This document shows, one piece after another, positions 1 through 6,484 of a stretch of DNA of 9,824 bases (position 1 is the stretch's first letter; the number at the start of each line of letters is the position of its first letter). The translations under genes were made by a program, and so were the position numbers. The stretch is taken from positions 1 to 9,824 of the forward strand of contig JBATBW010000133.1 of NCBI GenBank assembly GCA_049662565.1, written 5' to 3'. The notes under the pieces are model-generated. The model ran no database searches and had not been told where the DNA came from. It saw only the letters and a list, made by a program, of their open reading frames with translations. The DNA comes from JBATBW01 sp049662565. GTDB lineage: Bacteria; Bacillota_I; Bacilli_A; Erysipelotrichales; Erysipelotrichaceae.

Positions 1-960
1 CTGTAAACTTAAAACTACCATTAACACCATCACTAGTTGCTGAAGTTTCTGCAACCGCAGCTTTAAAATCAGTAATAGTTACATTAGCTTCGCTAATTGT
101 GATTCCATTTGTACTCATACCTGATAAAGCATTTATTTGTCTTACTAAATCGGTTTTTGTTTTCCCTTCATTACTAGCTACTGCTTGAGTGAAAGCATAT
201 GTTCCATTTTCAATTATTGTTTTGACATTTGTTACAGCTTGTAGATCTGTTAAACCGGTAAATTTTGTCGCAGTAATACTTGCTGCTTTTTCATCGGTTT
301 GTTGACTTAAAGCGTTTCTTTTCACCATAACTTTGAATTTAAAACTTCCATTATTCCCATTAGGTGTCGCGGCATTTCCAGCTGTTGCTGCCACAAAGTC
401 AGTTATAGTAACATCACTGCTATTTATCGTAATTCCTGTAGTATTCATACCTGTTAAGGCATTAATTTGTCGCGCTACTTCAATTTGTGCTGTTGACACA
501 CTATTAACTATCGCTTGAGTAAAAGTATATGTACCATTTTGGATTAAATTTTTAGCTCTTAATACTGCTTCACTATCTGTTTCAGTTGAATATACATTAT
601 ATTTGATAGTAGCCTTTTTATTAGATGTCGTGCGGTTTTCACTTCCTTTAGTAAAGGTTACAGTGAAATCATAAGATCCATCAACTCCATCACCTAATGT
701 TGCGGTTTCAGCTTTAGCCGCAACAAATTGAACCGTGTTTATATTAACACTAGTAATTATAATACCTGTGTCCGCCATACTGGACAAAGCATTAATTTGT
801 CTTGCCACTTCAGTTTTGCTGACTGTTTCGCTGTTTGCTACATTTTGATTGAAAGCGAATGTGGCTGCTTCGATTGCCGCCTTTGCTTTATCTGCTGCTT
901 GCGCATCAGTTAAAACCGCTAAGGGTGATATTCCGCTTTCAGCTTTAATAGGAACTATTG
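1..960 (-). repeat. Three protein-coding repeats with a 330-bp period
   Basis: The codons for RQINAL recur at about 801-784, 471-454 and 141-124, which is 330 bp (110 codons) apart both times. Around each anchor the order is the same: an alpha-like AK..IE.(G)TY.F.QA.AN stretch, then RQINAL, then TxGI.I, then VTITDF.AA and NGSFKF. The third unit is cut by the window edge. The DNA copies differ at many positions, so these are old, diverged duplications kept in register by selection, not a recent slippage product. Confidence 0.85.
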
Positions 961-1029
961 ACGAGGCCCCTAAATAAATATTAAGATAAATGCTGTTAAA
1001 ACGGATAAAAACTTTTTACAATGTTTCAT
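1..1029 (-). CDS. Secreted tandem-repeat protein, 5' part only, frameshifted in the signal peptide
   Basis: Reading down from ATG at 1029-1027, an AAAGGGAG ribosome site lies about 6 nt upstream. The first 19 codons encode a typical signal-peptide start (MKHCKKFLSVLTAF, then ILIFI) and end at TAG 972-970. The -1 frame is then open from about 973 to the window edge, continuing LGASSIVPIKAESG and about 315 further codons without a stop. Adding one T in the run around 972-974 would join them into a complete signal peptide with a plausible cleavage site after VPIKA. The open part holds three divergent repeats of exactly 110 codons, each with (V/A)RQINAL, TxGI(T/I)I, DF.AA.A and NGSFKF-type motifs and rich in Thr, Ala, Asn and Val. 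This resembles beta-rich repeats I recall from surface proteins of Bacillota; their function is unknown. It could be a recent pseudogene, a sequencing error or a switchable gene. The 3' end is outside the window. Confidence 0.75.
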
Positions 1030-1093
1030 ATTCTTCTCCCTTTAATGTTTTATATAAAATCTCTTTAGAAATTGTATATTTGTATACGTTTTA

Positions 1094-1122
1094 ATTATAT
1101 CGCAAAATGTTTAGTAAAACAA
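1094..1122 (-). promoter_or_regulatory. Probable sigma-A promoter of the repeat protein
   Basis: On the minus strand TATAAT (1099-1094) is preceded at 17 nt by TTGTTT (1122-1117). The -10 box is perfect and the -35 is weak. Transcription would begin near 1087 and leave a leader of about 58 nt before the ATG at 1029. That the promoter and ribosome site are intact suggests the gene is or recently was expressed. Confidence 0.55.
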
Positions 1123-1189
1123 TGGAATAACTAAAAGTTCATTGTTTTTCAATCTCTTTGTTATATTTTGTTTATTGTTATGTCAAATA

Positions 1190-1228
1190 AATAAAAAACA
1201 CATTATATGCTAATGTTATAATGTGTTT
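1190..1228 (-). terminator. Rho-independent terminator of metNIQ
   Basis: Read on the minus strand, AAACACATTATA (1228-1217) and TATAATGTGTTT (1207-1196) form a perfect 12-bp stem with a 9-nt loop. It is followed by a run of T residues. It lies 10 nt past the metQ stop codon, so it closes the metNIQ transcript and isolates the repeat-protein gene from it. The stem is AT-rich but long. Confidence 0.85.
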
Positions 1229-1238
1229 AATAATTTTT

Positions 1239-2048
1239 CTATTCCGCAACAATTACTGATTTATTAGTATATGTTTTGTTGATGAAATCTTTGATTTTAT
1301 CACCTTTTAGTACTTTGATTAAAGCTTTAATCTTGTCGCTATTTACATCATCTTTATGACATGCAAGAATATTTACATAAGGGTTATCACTAGTAGCTTT
1401 TTCTAAAATCAAGGCATCTTTACTTGGATCTAAACCTTCCGCAATAGCGTAGTTACCATTGATTGCGACTAAGTCGCCTTCATTATTTCTTAATGCTACT
1501 GTTAATAATTCTGGTTTAATTTCTACAAATTCTAATTTTAATTTGTTTTCAATAATATCATTGAAAGATGATTTAGTTAAATCAACATTATCTTTTAATT
1601 TAATTAAATTTGCTTCTTGTAACATTTTTAAAATACGTCCATGATCCGCAATAGAATTACTAATGATAATTTTACTGCCTTCTTTTAATTCAGTGATATT
1701 TTTGATCTTTTTAGAATAAAAACCAAATGGTTCAATATGGATGCCCGCCACATTTTCAATTTTGTAACCTTTGTTTTTAATTTCGTCTTCAAAGAAAGGT
1801 ACATGTTGGAAGTAATTCGCATCAACTTCTTTGCTATCTAATGCTCTATTAAAGATATAATAATCATCCATAACGATGATTTCTAAATCTAAGTTAAATT
1901 CTTCTTTTAAAATTGGTTTTGCAGCTTCCAATATTTTACTATGTGGGTCTAAAGTAGCTGCCACCTTTACAGTAGTGTTATCTACCGGTTTTTTAGCACA
2001 GCCAAATAAAACTAATACTAAAGTTAAAATAATGACTAATTTTTTCAT
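1239..2048 (-). CDS. metQ: Methionine ABC transporter substrate-binding lipoprotein
   Basis: This 269-residue protein of the NlpA/MetQ family should capture methionine outside the cell and hand it to the MetI permease. It begins with a short charged, hydrophobic signal peptide ending in a lipobox (LFGC, Cys17), so it should be diacylglycerol-anchored to the outer face of the membrane. Family hallmarks follow: KVAATLDPHSKILE near residue 28, DYYIFNRALDSKEVDANYFQH around 62-82, the AGIHIEPFGFYSKK region near 101, and ISNSIADHGRILKML near 129. Length is normal. The start is fixed by AAGGAGAT about 6 nt upstream of ATG 2048. It is the last gene of the operon, 12 nt after metI, and is followed by a terminator. 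Substrate preference (L- or D-methionine, peptides) cannot be read from sequence, but the Met-type T-box leader supports methionine. Confidence 0.95.
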   Translation of the reverse strand: MKKLVIILTLVLVLFGCAKKPVDNTTVKVAATLDPHSKILEAAKPILKEEFNLDLEIIVMDDYYIFNRALDSKEVDANYFQHVPFFEDEIKNKGYKIENVAGIHIEPFGFYSKKIKNITELKEGSKIIISNSIADHGRILKMLQEANLIKLKDNVDLTKSSFNDIIENKLKLEFVEIKPELLTVALRNNEGDLVAINGNYAIAEGLDPSKDALILEKATSDNPYVNILACHKDDVNSDKIKALIKVLKGDKIKDFINKTYTNKSVIVAE

Positions 2049-2060
2049 GTTGATCTCCTT

Positions 2061-2711
2061 TTATCGTTTATCGATTTTCTTAATAATTACATCACCTATT
2101 GCTTGAATAATAAAGACAATAATTACAATTAATATAGTTGAAACTTGTAACATCGCTTCATTACGACGAGCTAATCCATACATATAAGCTAAGTTTCCTA
2201 ATCCTCCACTACCAATAGCTCCACTCATCGCAGTATAACCAACTAAGGCAATGGCAGTAACACTAATTCCACTAATAATTGCGACTTTCGCCTCTGGAAT
2301 TAATATTTTAAAAATAATTTGAATCTTATTGGCACCAAAAGACTTCGCTGCTTCAATTGTCCCCTTATCAACTTCGATTAGGGCAATATCCACTAATCTA
2401 GCGAAAAATGGTACACTTGAAAACACTAATACCGGCACCGCTGCTCTAGCTCCTAAAAATGATCCCATTAATGCTTGGGTAAAAGGAATTAGATTATATA
2501 GTAAAATAATGAAGGGTATTGCTCTAAAGATATTCACAAATAAATTTAACGTATGATAAATAAATAAGTTTTCAAACAACCCATCTTTTTTACTAACAAA
2601 TAAGATAATTCCAAAAAACAAACCAAATATAACCGCAAATACTAAAGAAACAAAAGTCATATATAAGGTTTCTTCTATTGCGATAAGTATCGCATTATAA
2701 TCCAAACCCAT
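2061..2711 (-). CDS. metI: Methionine ABC transporter permease
   Basis: This 216-residue inner-membrane permease forms the translocation channel of the methionine importer, probably as a homodimer. It has about five hydrophobic segments (near residues 18-40, 51-78, 88-112, 143-165 and 187-210). The ABC-permease EAA loop is clear: EAAKSFGANKIQIIFKILIP at 120-139, which contacts the ATPase MetN. The C-terminal GAIGSGGLGNLAYMYG at 165-179 is typical of MetI. The ATG overlaps the metN stop by one base (TAATG), and a strong GGAGGTGA site lies inside the end of metN about 8 nt before the start, so translation is probably coupled to metN. Length is that of the family and no defects are visible. Confidence 0.95.
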   Translation of the reverse strand: MGLDYNAILIAIEETLYMTFVSLVFAVIFGLFFGIILFVSKKDGLFENLFIYHTLNLFVNIFRAIPFIILLYNLIPFTQALMGSFLGARAAVPVLVFSSVPFFARLVDIALIEVDKGTIEAAKSFGANKIQIIFKILIPEAKVAIISGISVTAIALVGYTAMSGAIGSGGLGNLAYMYGLARRNEAMLQVSTILIVIIVFIIQAIGDVIIKKIDKR

Positions 2712-3733
2712 TATTTAATCACCTCCACCTTTACATTTTCTTCGTTTAATAAATCTATCAAATTTTGATATTGATTATCTTCAATATCAAAAACATGAAC
2801 ATACATAATTCCTCGACTACCATCAGCTGTATTTTTAATATTCGCATGGACTATACTCATACTTCCTTTAACTTTACTAAACACCTCTTGGATAATCGGT
2901 TTATGACTAATACTTGGAGTGAAATATAAGCGAAGAATATGACCATTAGGGCATTGTTTAATTAAAATATCATTAACATCTTCCACTTCATCATTGTAAT
3001 CACTTTTTGTAACTAAACTCTTAGTAATCGGATGAGTTGGATTGGCAAAGATATCTTTCGTATCCCCACATTCAATGATTTTACCATCACTAATAATCGC
3101 AATCTTATGACTAACCTTTAAGACCACTTCCATTTGGTGAGTAATCATCACAATAGTAATACCATACTTCTCATTTATTTTTTTAATCAAATCTAAGATA
3201 TCACTAGTCGTTTGCGGATCTAAAGCACTAATAGCTTCATCACATAAGAGAATTTTCGGATTATTCGCTAATGCTCTAGCAATCCCAACTTTTTGTTTTT
3301 GACCGCCACTTAGTTTTGAAGGATAACTCTTTTCTTTACCTTGTAATCCAACTAGTTCAATTAGTTCTTTCACTCTTTGATCGATATAAGCCTTATCTTT
3401 ATGGGCAATCTTTAAAGGAAGCGCAATATTTTCATAAACGTTTTTGGACCATAATAAATTAAAATGTTGAAATATCATCCCAATGTTTTGACGCATCTTC
3501 AATAATTCATTGTTACTCAATTGCATCACATCTGCTCCATCGACAAAAACTTTACCACTATCAACAACTTCCAATTTATTAATTAGACGAACCAAAGTAC
3601 TCTTACCCGCACCACTGCTTCCAATGATACCAAAGATTTGTCCTTCTTCAATCTCTAATGATAAATTGTCCACTGCCTTAATTATTTTTTCTTGATTCTT
3701 GAATTGCTTACTAACATTTTCAAATTTAATCAT
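2711..3733 (-). CDS. metN: Methionine ABC transporter ATP-binding protein
   Basis: This cytoplasmic ATPase of 340 residues powers methionine import by MetI and MetQ. All nucleotide-binding motifs are intact: Walker A GSSGAGKST (38-46), Q-loop in MIFQHFN (87-92), ABC signature LSGGQKQKVG (141-150), Walker B ILLCDEAISALD (161-172) and the switch His in MITHQ (196-200). Residues from about 265 form the C-terminal NIL (ferredoxin-like) domain. In characterised MetN proteins this domain binds methionine and trans-inhibits transport, so the importer may also be controlled by cytoplasmic methionine. The start ATG 3733 has AAGGAGGG just 4-5 nt upstream, a tight but strong site. It is the first gene of metN-metI-metQ, directly behind a T-box leader. 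Confidence 0.96.
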   Translation of the reverse strand: MIKFENVSKQFKNQEKIIKAVDNLSLEIEEGQIFGIIGSSGAGKSTLVRLINKLEVVDSGKVFVDGADVMQLSNNELLKMRQNIGMIFQHFNLLWSKNVYENIALPLKIAHKDKAYIDQRVKELIELVGLQGKEKSYPSKLSGGQKQKVGIARALANNPKILLCDEAISALDPQTTSDILDLIKKINEKYGITIVMITHQMEVVLKVSHKIAIISDGKIIECGDTKDIFANPTHPITKSLVTKSDYNDEVEDVNDILIKQCPNGHILRLYFTPSISHKPIIQEVFSKVKGSMSIVHANIKNTADGSRGIMYVHVFDIEDNQYQNLIDLLNEENVKVEVIK

Positions 3734-3750
3734 ATACCCTCCTTATAAAC

Positions 3751-3777
3751 AAAAAAGCCCATCCCTAAAGGATGAGC
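3751..3777 (-). terminator. T-box-controlled attenuator terminator of metN
   Basis: On the minus strand GCTCATCC (3777-3770), a 5-nt loop and GGATGGGC (3764-3757) make an 8-bp stem (one G-T pair) followed by six T residues (3756-3751). It lies 18 nt before the metN start. Its 5' arm is shared with the antiterminator, as expected for a T-box switch. Confidence 0.93.
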
Positions 3778-3990
3778 TTAACCCATGTTACCACCTAAAT
3801 TTATAAGCATATTGCTTACCTCTTTGGAAACTATCATTTCCTAACACGATAACGGGTGTACCCGCCATATCCTACATATCGAATATGAAGCTTCTAGACC
3901 ATCTTCATTAAAACTTGATTGATTCTCTTGCACCAAAATGAGAACTCTCTACGCAATCTTGTGATAATTACTCTTCTATTCATTGCTGTT
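3751..3990 (-). promoter_or_regulatory. T-box riboswitch leader, predicted methionine specificity
   Basis: Read on the minus strand, the leader of metN has the T-box parts in order. AGAGTA (S-turn side of the specifier loop) comes first. Then GATTG...CAATC encloses AGAGAG (AG bulge) and a TTCTC/GAGAA stem capped by GGTGCAAG (distal loop). Next is the specifier context GAAG-ATG-G, with ATG at 3902-3900, then the hairpin CGGGT-AC-ACCCG. Last is the T-box core AGGTGGTAACATGGG (about 3796-3782). AGG and AUGGG of this core pair with CUCAU and CCU to make an antiterminator with a UGGUAAC bulge, exclusive with the terminator at 3777-3751. The UGGU can pair with the ACCA end of uncharged tRNA(Met). 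Inferred effect: methionine starvation turns on metNIQ. The core departs from the usual UGGNACC (AAC for ACC). Specifier assignment is by position and context only. Confidence 0.88.
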
Positions 3991-3996
3991 GAAGAT

Positions 3997-4025
3997 ATCT
4001 TAAAACAAATATACCCATTTGTCAA
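3997..4025 (-). promoter_or_regulatory. Strong sigma-A promoter of metNIQ
   Basis: On the minus strand a perfect -35 TTGACA (4025-4020) and TAAGAT (4002-3997) are separated by exactly 17 nt. Transcription should start near 3990, just before the T-box stem I. A strong promoter with control by attenuation fits the T-box mode of regulation. Confidence 0.88.
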
Positions 4026-4088
4026 CAAAAATTTATCATAATTTCCATTTTATTAATTAAAAGTAATATTTATGATCATAACCCACTA

Positions 4089-4616
4089 CTATTCTACAAA
4101 TACGTTAGAAACTTGAACTATAATACCATTGGGGTCAAATAAATTAACACTCACAACAATTCTCTTCTCCTTTTTATTAAGGAAATTATTAAGAACTTCT
4201 AAATCTTTACCCGTAAAGGCATTGTCATTACTAGAAATAGTAAAAGTATAACTAGATGGAAGTTTGCCATTTTCAAGGGGAATCTTCACCAACTTTTGTT
4301 TCGATCCAACCGTTGAATAAGGAATTAATCCATCAAAAGAAACACTGACAAAAGCGCTACCCTTATCACTATAATTAGAGAAATCTACCGCATCATTTAA
4401 AGATAAAGTTACATTAAAGAAATATAATCCATCTTTTTGAAAATACTCTATTGATGTAGAAGGATTCGAAAAATTCACAGTTTGAAATTCATTAGAATAT
4501 TTACTACACACATAATTATTATTAGTAGTTTTATTTTGATTAATCAAACTATAACCAACAATTGAAATAACTACTCCCATCGTAAACGCTATGACAATAA
4601 TAATATTTTTTTTCAT
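4089..4616 (-). CDS. Membrane-anchored extracytoplasmic protein of unknown function
   Basis: I do not recognise this 175-residue protein. It begins MKKNIII and has one hydrophobic segment at about residues 4-24, with no lipobox cysteine there, so it is either a single-pass anchored protein or secreted after cleavage. The rest is polar and looks beta-rich (alternating stretches such as GLYFFNVTLSLNDAVDF, AFVSVSFDGLIPY and KRIVVSVNLFDPNGIIVQV), compatible with a small Ig-like or beta-sandwich domain outside the cell. It has one cysteine (Cys37). The start is supported by AAGGAGG 8 nt before ATG 4616. It appears to be a single-gene unit: the cyclophilin gene upstream ends in a terminator, and metNIQ has its own promoter downstream. 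No clear terminator follows it. Assignment to any named family would be a guess. Confidence 0.8.
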   Translation of the reverse strand: MKKNIIIVIAFTMGVVISIVGYSLINQNKTTNNNYVCSKYSNEFQTVNFSNPSTSIEYFQKDGLYFFNVTLSLNDAVDFSNYSDKGSAFVSVSFDGLIPYSTVGSKQKLVKIPLENGKLPSSYTFTISSNDNAFTGKDLEVLNNFLNKKEKRIVVSVNLFDPNGIIVQVSNVFVE

Positions 4617-4637
4617 TAACTGTTCCTCCTTGTTTTA

Positions 4638-4660
4638 GATAAAAATGTTAATGTTTTATC
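4638..4660. repeat. Inverted repeat in the leader of the 175-aa gene
   Basis: GATAAAA (4638-4644) and TTTTATC (4654-4660) are perfect 7-bp inverted arms around a 9-nt spacer, 12 nt upstream of the ribosome site for ATG 4616. As RNA it is a weak AT-rich hairpin; as DNA it could be an operator. No T-run follows on the coding side, so it is not a terminator. Confidence 0.3.
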
Positions 4661-4762
4661 CAATAATCATTAAAACCAACCATTAAAAATTAATATTAAC
4701 TTCTTTTTTACTAATTCAACAAAGAATAATATCACCAACATTACGTTTATGTTTTTTTATTA

Positions 4763-4771
4763 ATTATATCA
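4763..4771 (-). promoter_or_regulatory. Extended -10 promoter for the 175-aa gene
   Basis: On the minus strand TGATATAAT (4771-4763) is a perfect TATAAT with the TGn extension. No good -35 is found 16-18 nt upstream, as is usual for extended -10 promoters. The start near 4756 would leave an unusually long leader of about 140 nt, which is AT-rich and contains the inverted repeat at 4638-4660. Confidence 0.5.
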
Positions 4772-4829
4772 CAAAAAATAATCAATGCATAATCATATCT
4801 ATTTGTACATAATAATGGATGTAGAAATG

Positions 4830-4853
4830 AAAAAGCACCAATCGGTGCTTTTT
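4830..4853 (-). terminator. Terminator after the cyclophilin gene
   Basis: GCACC (4835-4839) and GGTGC (4844-4848) form a short stem with a 4-nt loop, flanked by five A on the left and five T on the right; the A/T flanks also pair. In the minus direction it ends the isomerase transcript, whose stop is at 4885. Its symmetry would allow it to work from either side. Confidence 0.85.
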
Positions 4854-4884
4854 CCTATAAATTCACTTTTTGATGAAACTGAGA

Positions 4885-5316
4885 TTAATCAATGATTTTC
4901 ATTTCTTTAATAATATCCCCATTTTTCATTTTTAATACAGCTGACATATTATCAGTAACTTTACCAAATACGGTATGCACACCATCTAAATGTGGTTGTG
5001 GTTTATGAACAATAAAGAATTGACAACAACCAGTATCTTTACCACGGTGTGCCATTGATAATGATCCTACTTCATGTTTCAAGGGATTATTTCTTGTTTC
5101 ACAAGGAATAGTATAACCTAAGTCACCTGCACCTGTTCCATAAGGACATCCGCCTTGAGAAACGAAATCTTTAATTACGCGATGAAAGGTCTTTTGATCA
5201 TAATACCCTTCTTTAATTAATTTCACAAAATTTTCTACTGTTTTTGGTGCATATTCTTCATATAATTCAAAAGGAATAACTTCACCATTATTCATTACTA
5301 TTTTTCCTTTATACAT
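4885..5316 (-). CDS. Cyclophilin-type peptidyl-prolyl cis-trans isomerase
   Basis: This 143-residue cytoplasmic enzyme should catalyse cis-trans isomerisation of Xaa-Pro bonds and help protein folding. It lacks a signal peptide and is a compact single cyclophilin domain. Hallmarks visible are APKTVENFVKL (24-34), the catalytic block FHRVIKDFVSQGGCPYGTG (44-62) with the key Arg in FHR, GSLSMAHRGKDTGCCQFFI (84-102) and HLDGVHTVFGKV (109-120). Two small departures from the commonest form are CQFFI for SQFFI and Val-His where many have Trp or Lys-His in the HLDG loop. The conserved catalytic Arg and the Gln-Phe-Phe core are present, so activity is likely. The start ATG 5316 follows AAGGAG by about 6 nt. 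It is monocistronic, divergent from the shikimate operon, and ended by a hairpin. Confidence 0.95.
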   Translation of the reverse strand: MYKGKIVMNNGEVIPFELYEEYAPKTVENFVKLIKEGYYDQKTFHRVIKDFVSQGGCPYGTGAGDLGYTIPCETRNNPLKHEVGSLSMAHRGKDTGCCQFFIVHKPQPHLDGVHTVFGKVTDNMSAVLKMKNGDIIKEMKIID

Positions 5317-5345
5317 CTTTTTTCTCCTTTTCTATTATTAATGAA

Positions 5346-5382
5346 TATATTATACTATAATAAAGTAGTTTAAGGAGTACAA
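5346..5382. promoter_or_regulatory. Divergent overlapping promoters with a 15-bp palindrome
   Basis: TATTATA-C-TATAATA (5348-5362) is a perfect inverted repeat that gives a TATAAT on each strand: plus at 5356-5361, minus at 5354-5349. On the minus strand TTGTAC (5382-5377) also lies exactly 17 nt from TATAGT (5359-5354), a reasonable promoter for the isomerase gene. The plus -35 is weak. Leaders are short: about 16 nt to ATG 5384, which has AAGGAG at 5372-5377, and about 26-30 nt to the isomerase ATG. Confidence 0.6.
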
Positions 5383-5383
5383 T

Positions 5384-6484
5384 ATGAAAAGAAAACAAAC
5401 AATTTTAATAATTATTACATGCATTATCGCATCTGCGTTAATATATATCGGTCATTTGAAATATCCCTATATCAAGGTTGCTGCCAACTACAAAATATTA
5501 CCCGCAACTGTGGTAAATATCATTAGTAAGGATAATACGACCCATCTTAAAACTGTTTTATTTGAAGCAAAATTACCGGATAACTCTAGCGTACTAGCCA
5601 TTCAAACCATTGATGACACCATGTCAGCACCACCACAACAAGTGCAATTAAATAATAAAATATTTATCACTAATTATGACGATATCAATTCACAATATTA
5701 TAATTTTATCGAATATAATCGTTCTAGTTATACCATAATAATATTTGCGATATTTGGTCTATTGATAATTTTAATCGGTAGAAAAAAAGGTCTATATACC
5801 GTTTTATCCTTAGTATTCACAGCCGGTATCATCTTTTATTATATGTTACCCGCCATATTAAACGGAGCTAACATCTATTTAGTATCAACCCTAACTAGTA
5901 TCTATATTATCCTTGTCACCTTAATACTATTAAATGGTTTAAACAAAAAAACCTTGTGCGCCATCATCGGCAATAGCGCCGGTGTAACCTTAGCTGGATT
6001 GCTCACAGTCTGGTTCTCTAATCTATATAAACTAACTGGATTAGTAAAAACTGATTACACCTATTTATTACAATTAGAAAGTGGTGTCAAAATTGACCTA
6101 CTTGGAATCGTCTTTGCAGCCGTAATCATTGGATCAGTAGGAGCAATAATGGATATTGCGATGAGCTTATCTAGCGCCATGCACGAAATATCAGAAGCAT
6201 CAAACAATACCATTACTCAAAGCAATCTCTTTAAAGCCGGGCTCAATATTGGTCGAGATATCATCGGTACAATGACAAATACTCTAATCCTAGCTTATAT
6301 TGGATCATCGCTTGGTCAAATATTACTATTACTTGCTTATCAGTCTAATTTCTTTTTTATCATTAATTCCGAAATGATCGTTGTCGATATTCTACAAGCA
6401 ATCATCGGAAGTTTAGGAATACTACTATGTGTTCCTTTAACTATTACAATATGTAGTATTGTCTACAGTAAAAGGAGAGCCTAA
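5384..6484 (+). CDS. YibE/F-family integral membrane protein
   Basis: This 366-residue protein belongs to the YibE/F-like family; its biochemical role is unknown. It has an N-terminal membrane segment (about 6-24), an extracytoplasmic domain of roughly 90 residues, then about seven membrane helices from residue 115 to the end. Family marks are the GRKKGL motif (132-137) after the second helix, GSVGAIMDIAMSLSSAMHEI (250-269) and GRDIIGTMTNTLILAYIGSS (290-309), the conserved core of the family. The start has AAGGAG 6 nt upstream. Its stop overlaps the aroC start by one base (TAATG), with the aroC ribosome site AAAAGGAGA inside its last codons. It therefore heads the shikimate operon. That link could mean transport of a pathway-related compound or only shared transcription; the sequence does not decide. 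Confidence 0.88.
   Translation: MKRKQTILIIITCIIASALIYIGHLKYPYIKVAANYKILPATVVNIISKDNTTHLKTVLFEAKLPDNSSVLAIQTIDDTMSAPPQQVQLNNKIFITNYDDINSQYYNFIEYNRSSYTIIIFAIFGLLIILIGRKKGLYTVLSLVFTAGIIFYYMLPAILNGANIYLVSTLTSIYIILVTLILLNGLNKKTLCAIIGNSAGVTLAGLLTVWFSNLYKLTGLVKTDYTYLLQLESGVKIDLLGIVFAAVIIGSVGAIMDIAMSLSSAMHEISEASNNTITQSNLFKAGLNIGRDIIGTMTNTLILAYIGSSLGQILLLLAYQSNFFFIINSEMIVVDILQAIIGSLGILLCVPLTITICSIVYSKRRA

Noticed and set aside
333..913. Two 61-aa plus-strand frames
   Set aside because: They are antisense to the repeat domain, recur with its periodicity, and have no ribosome site or recognisable product.
1..960. CRISPR array or recent tandem DNA duplication
   Set aside because: The period is 330 bp, the units are coding and diverged, and there are no short identical repeats with unique spacers.
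962..1018. Programmed -1 frameshifting as explanation for the split signal peptide
   Set aside because: No X-XXY-YYZ slippery heptamer occurs in the right phase. A slip at the upstream AAAAAG would replace the hydrophobic signal core with a polar stretch. A stop lies directly at the junction without a clear stimulatory structure.
3751..3990. S-box (SAM) riboswitch upstream of metN
   Set aside because: The leader has the AG bulge, GGTGCAAG loop and TGGT core of a T-box and the stem order of that class; no SAM-I core was found.
4070..4081. TTATGATCATAA palindrome as terminator of the 175-aa gene
   Set aside because: The stem is only six A/T-rich pairs with no loop and there is no T-run after it.
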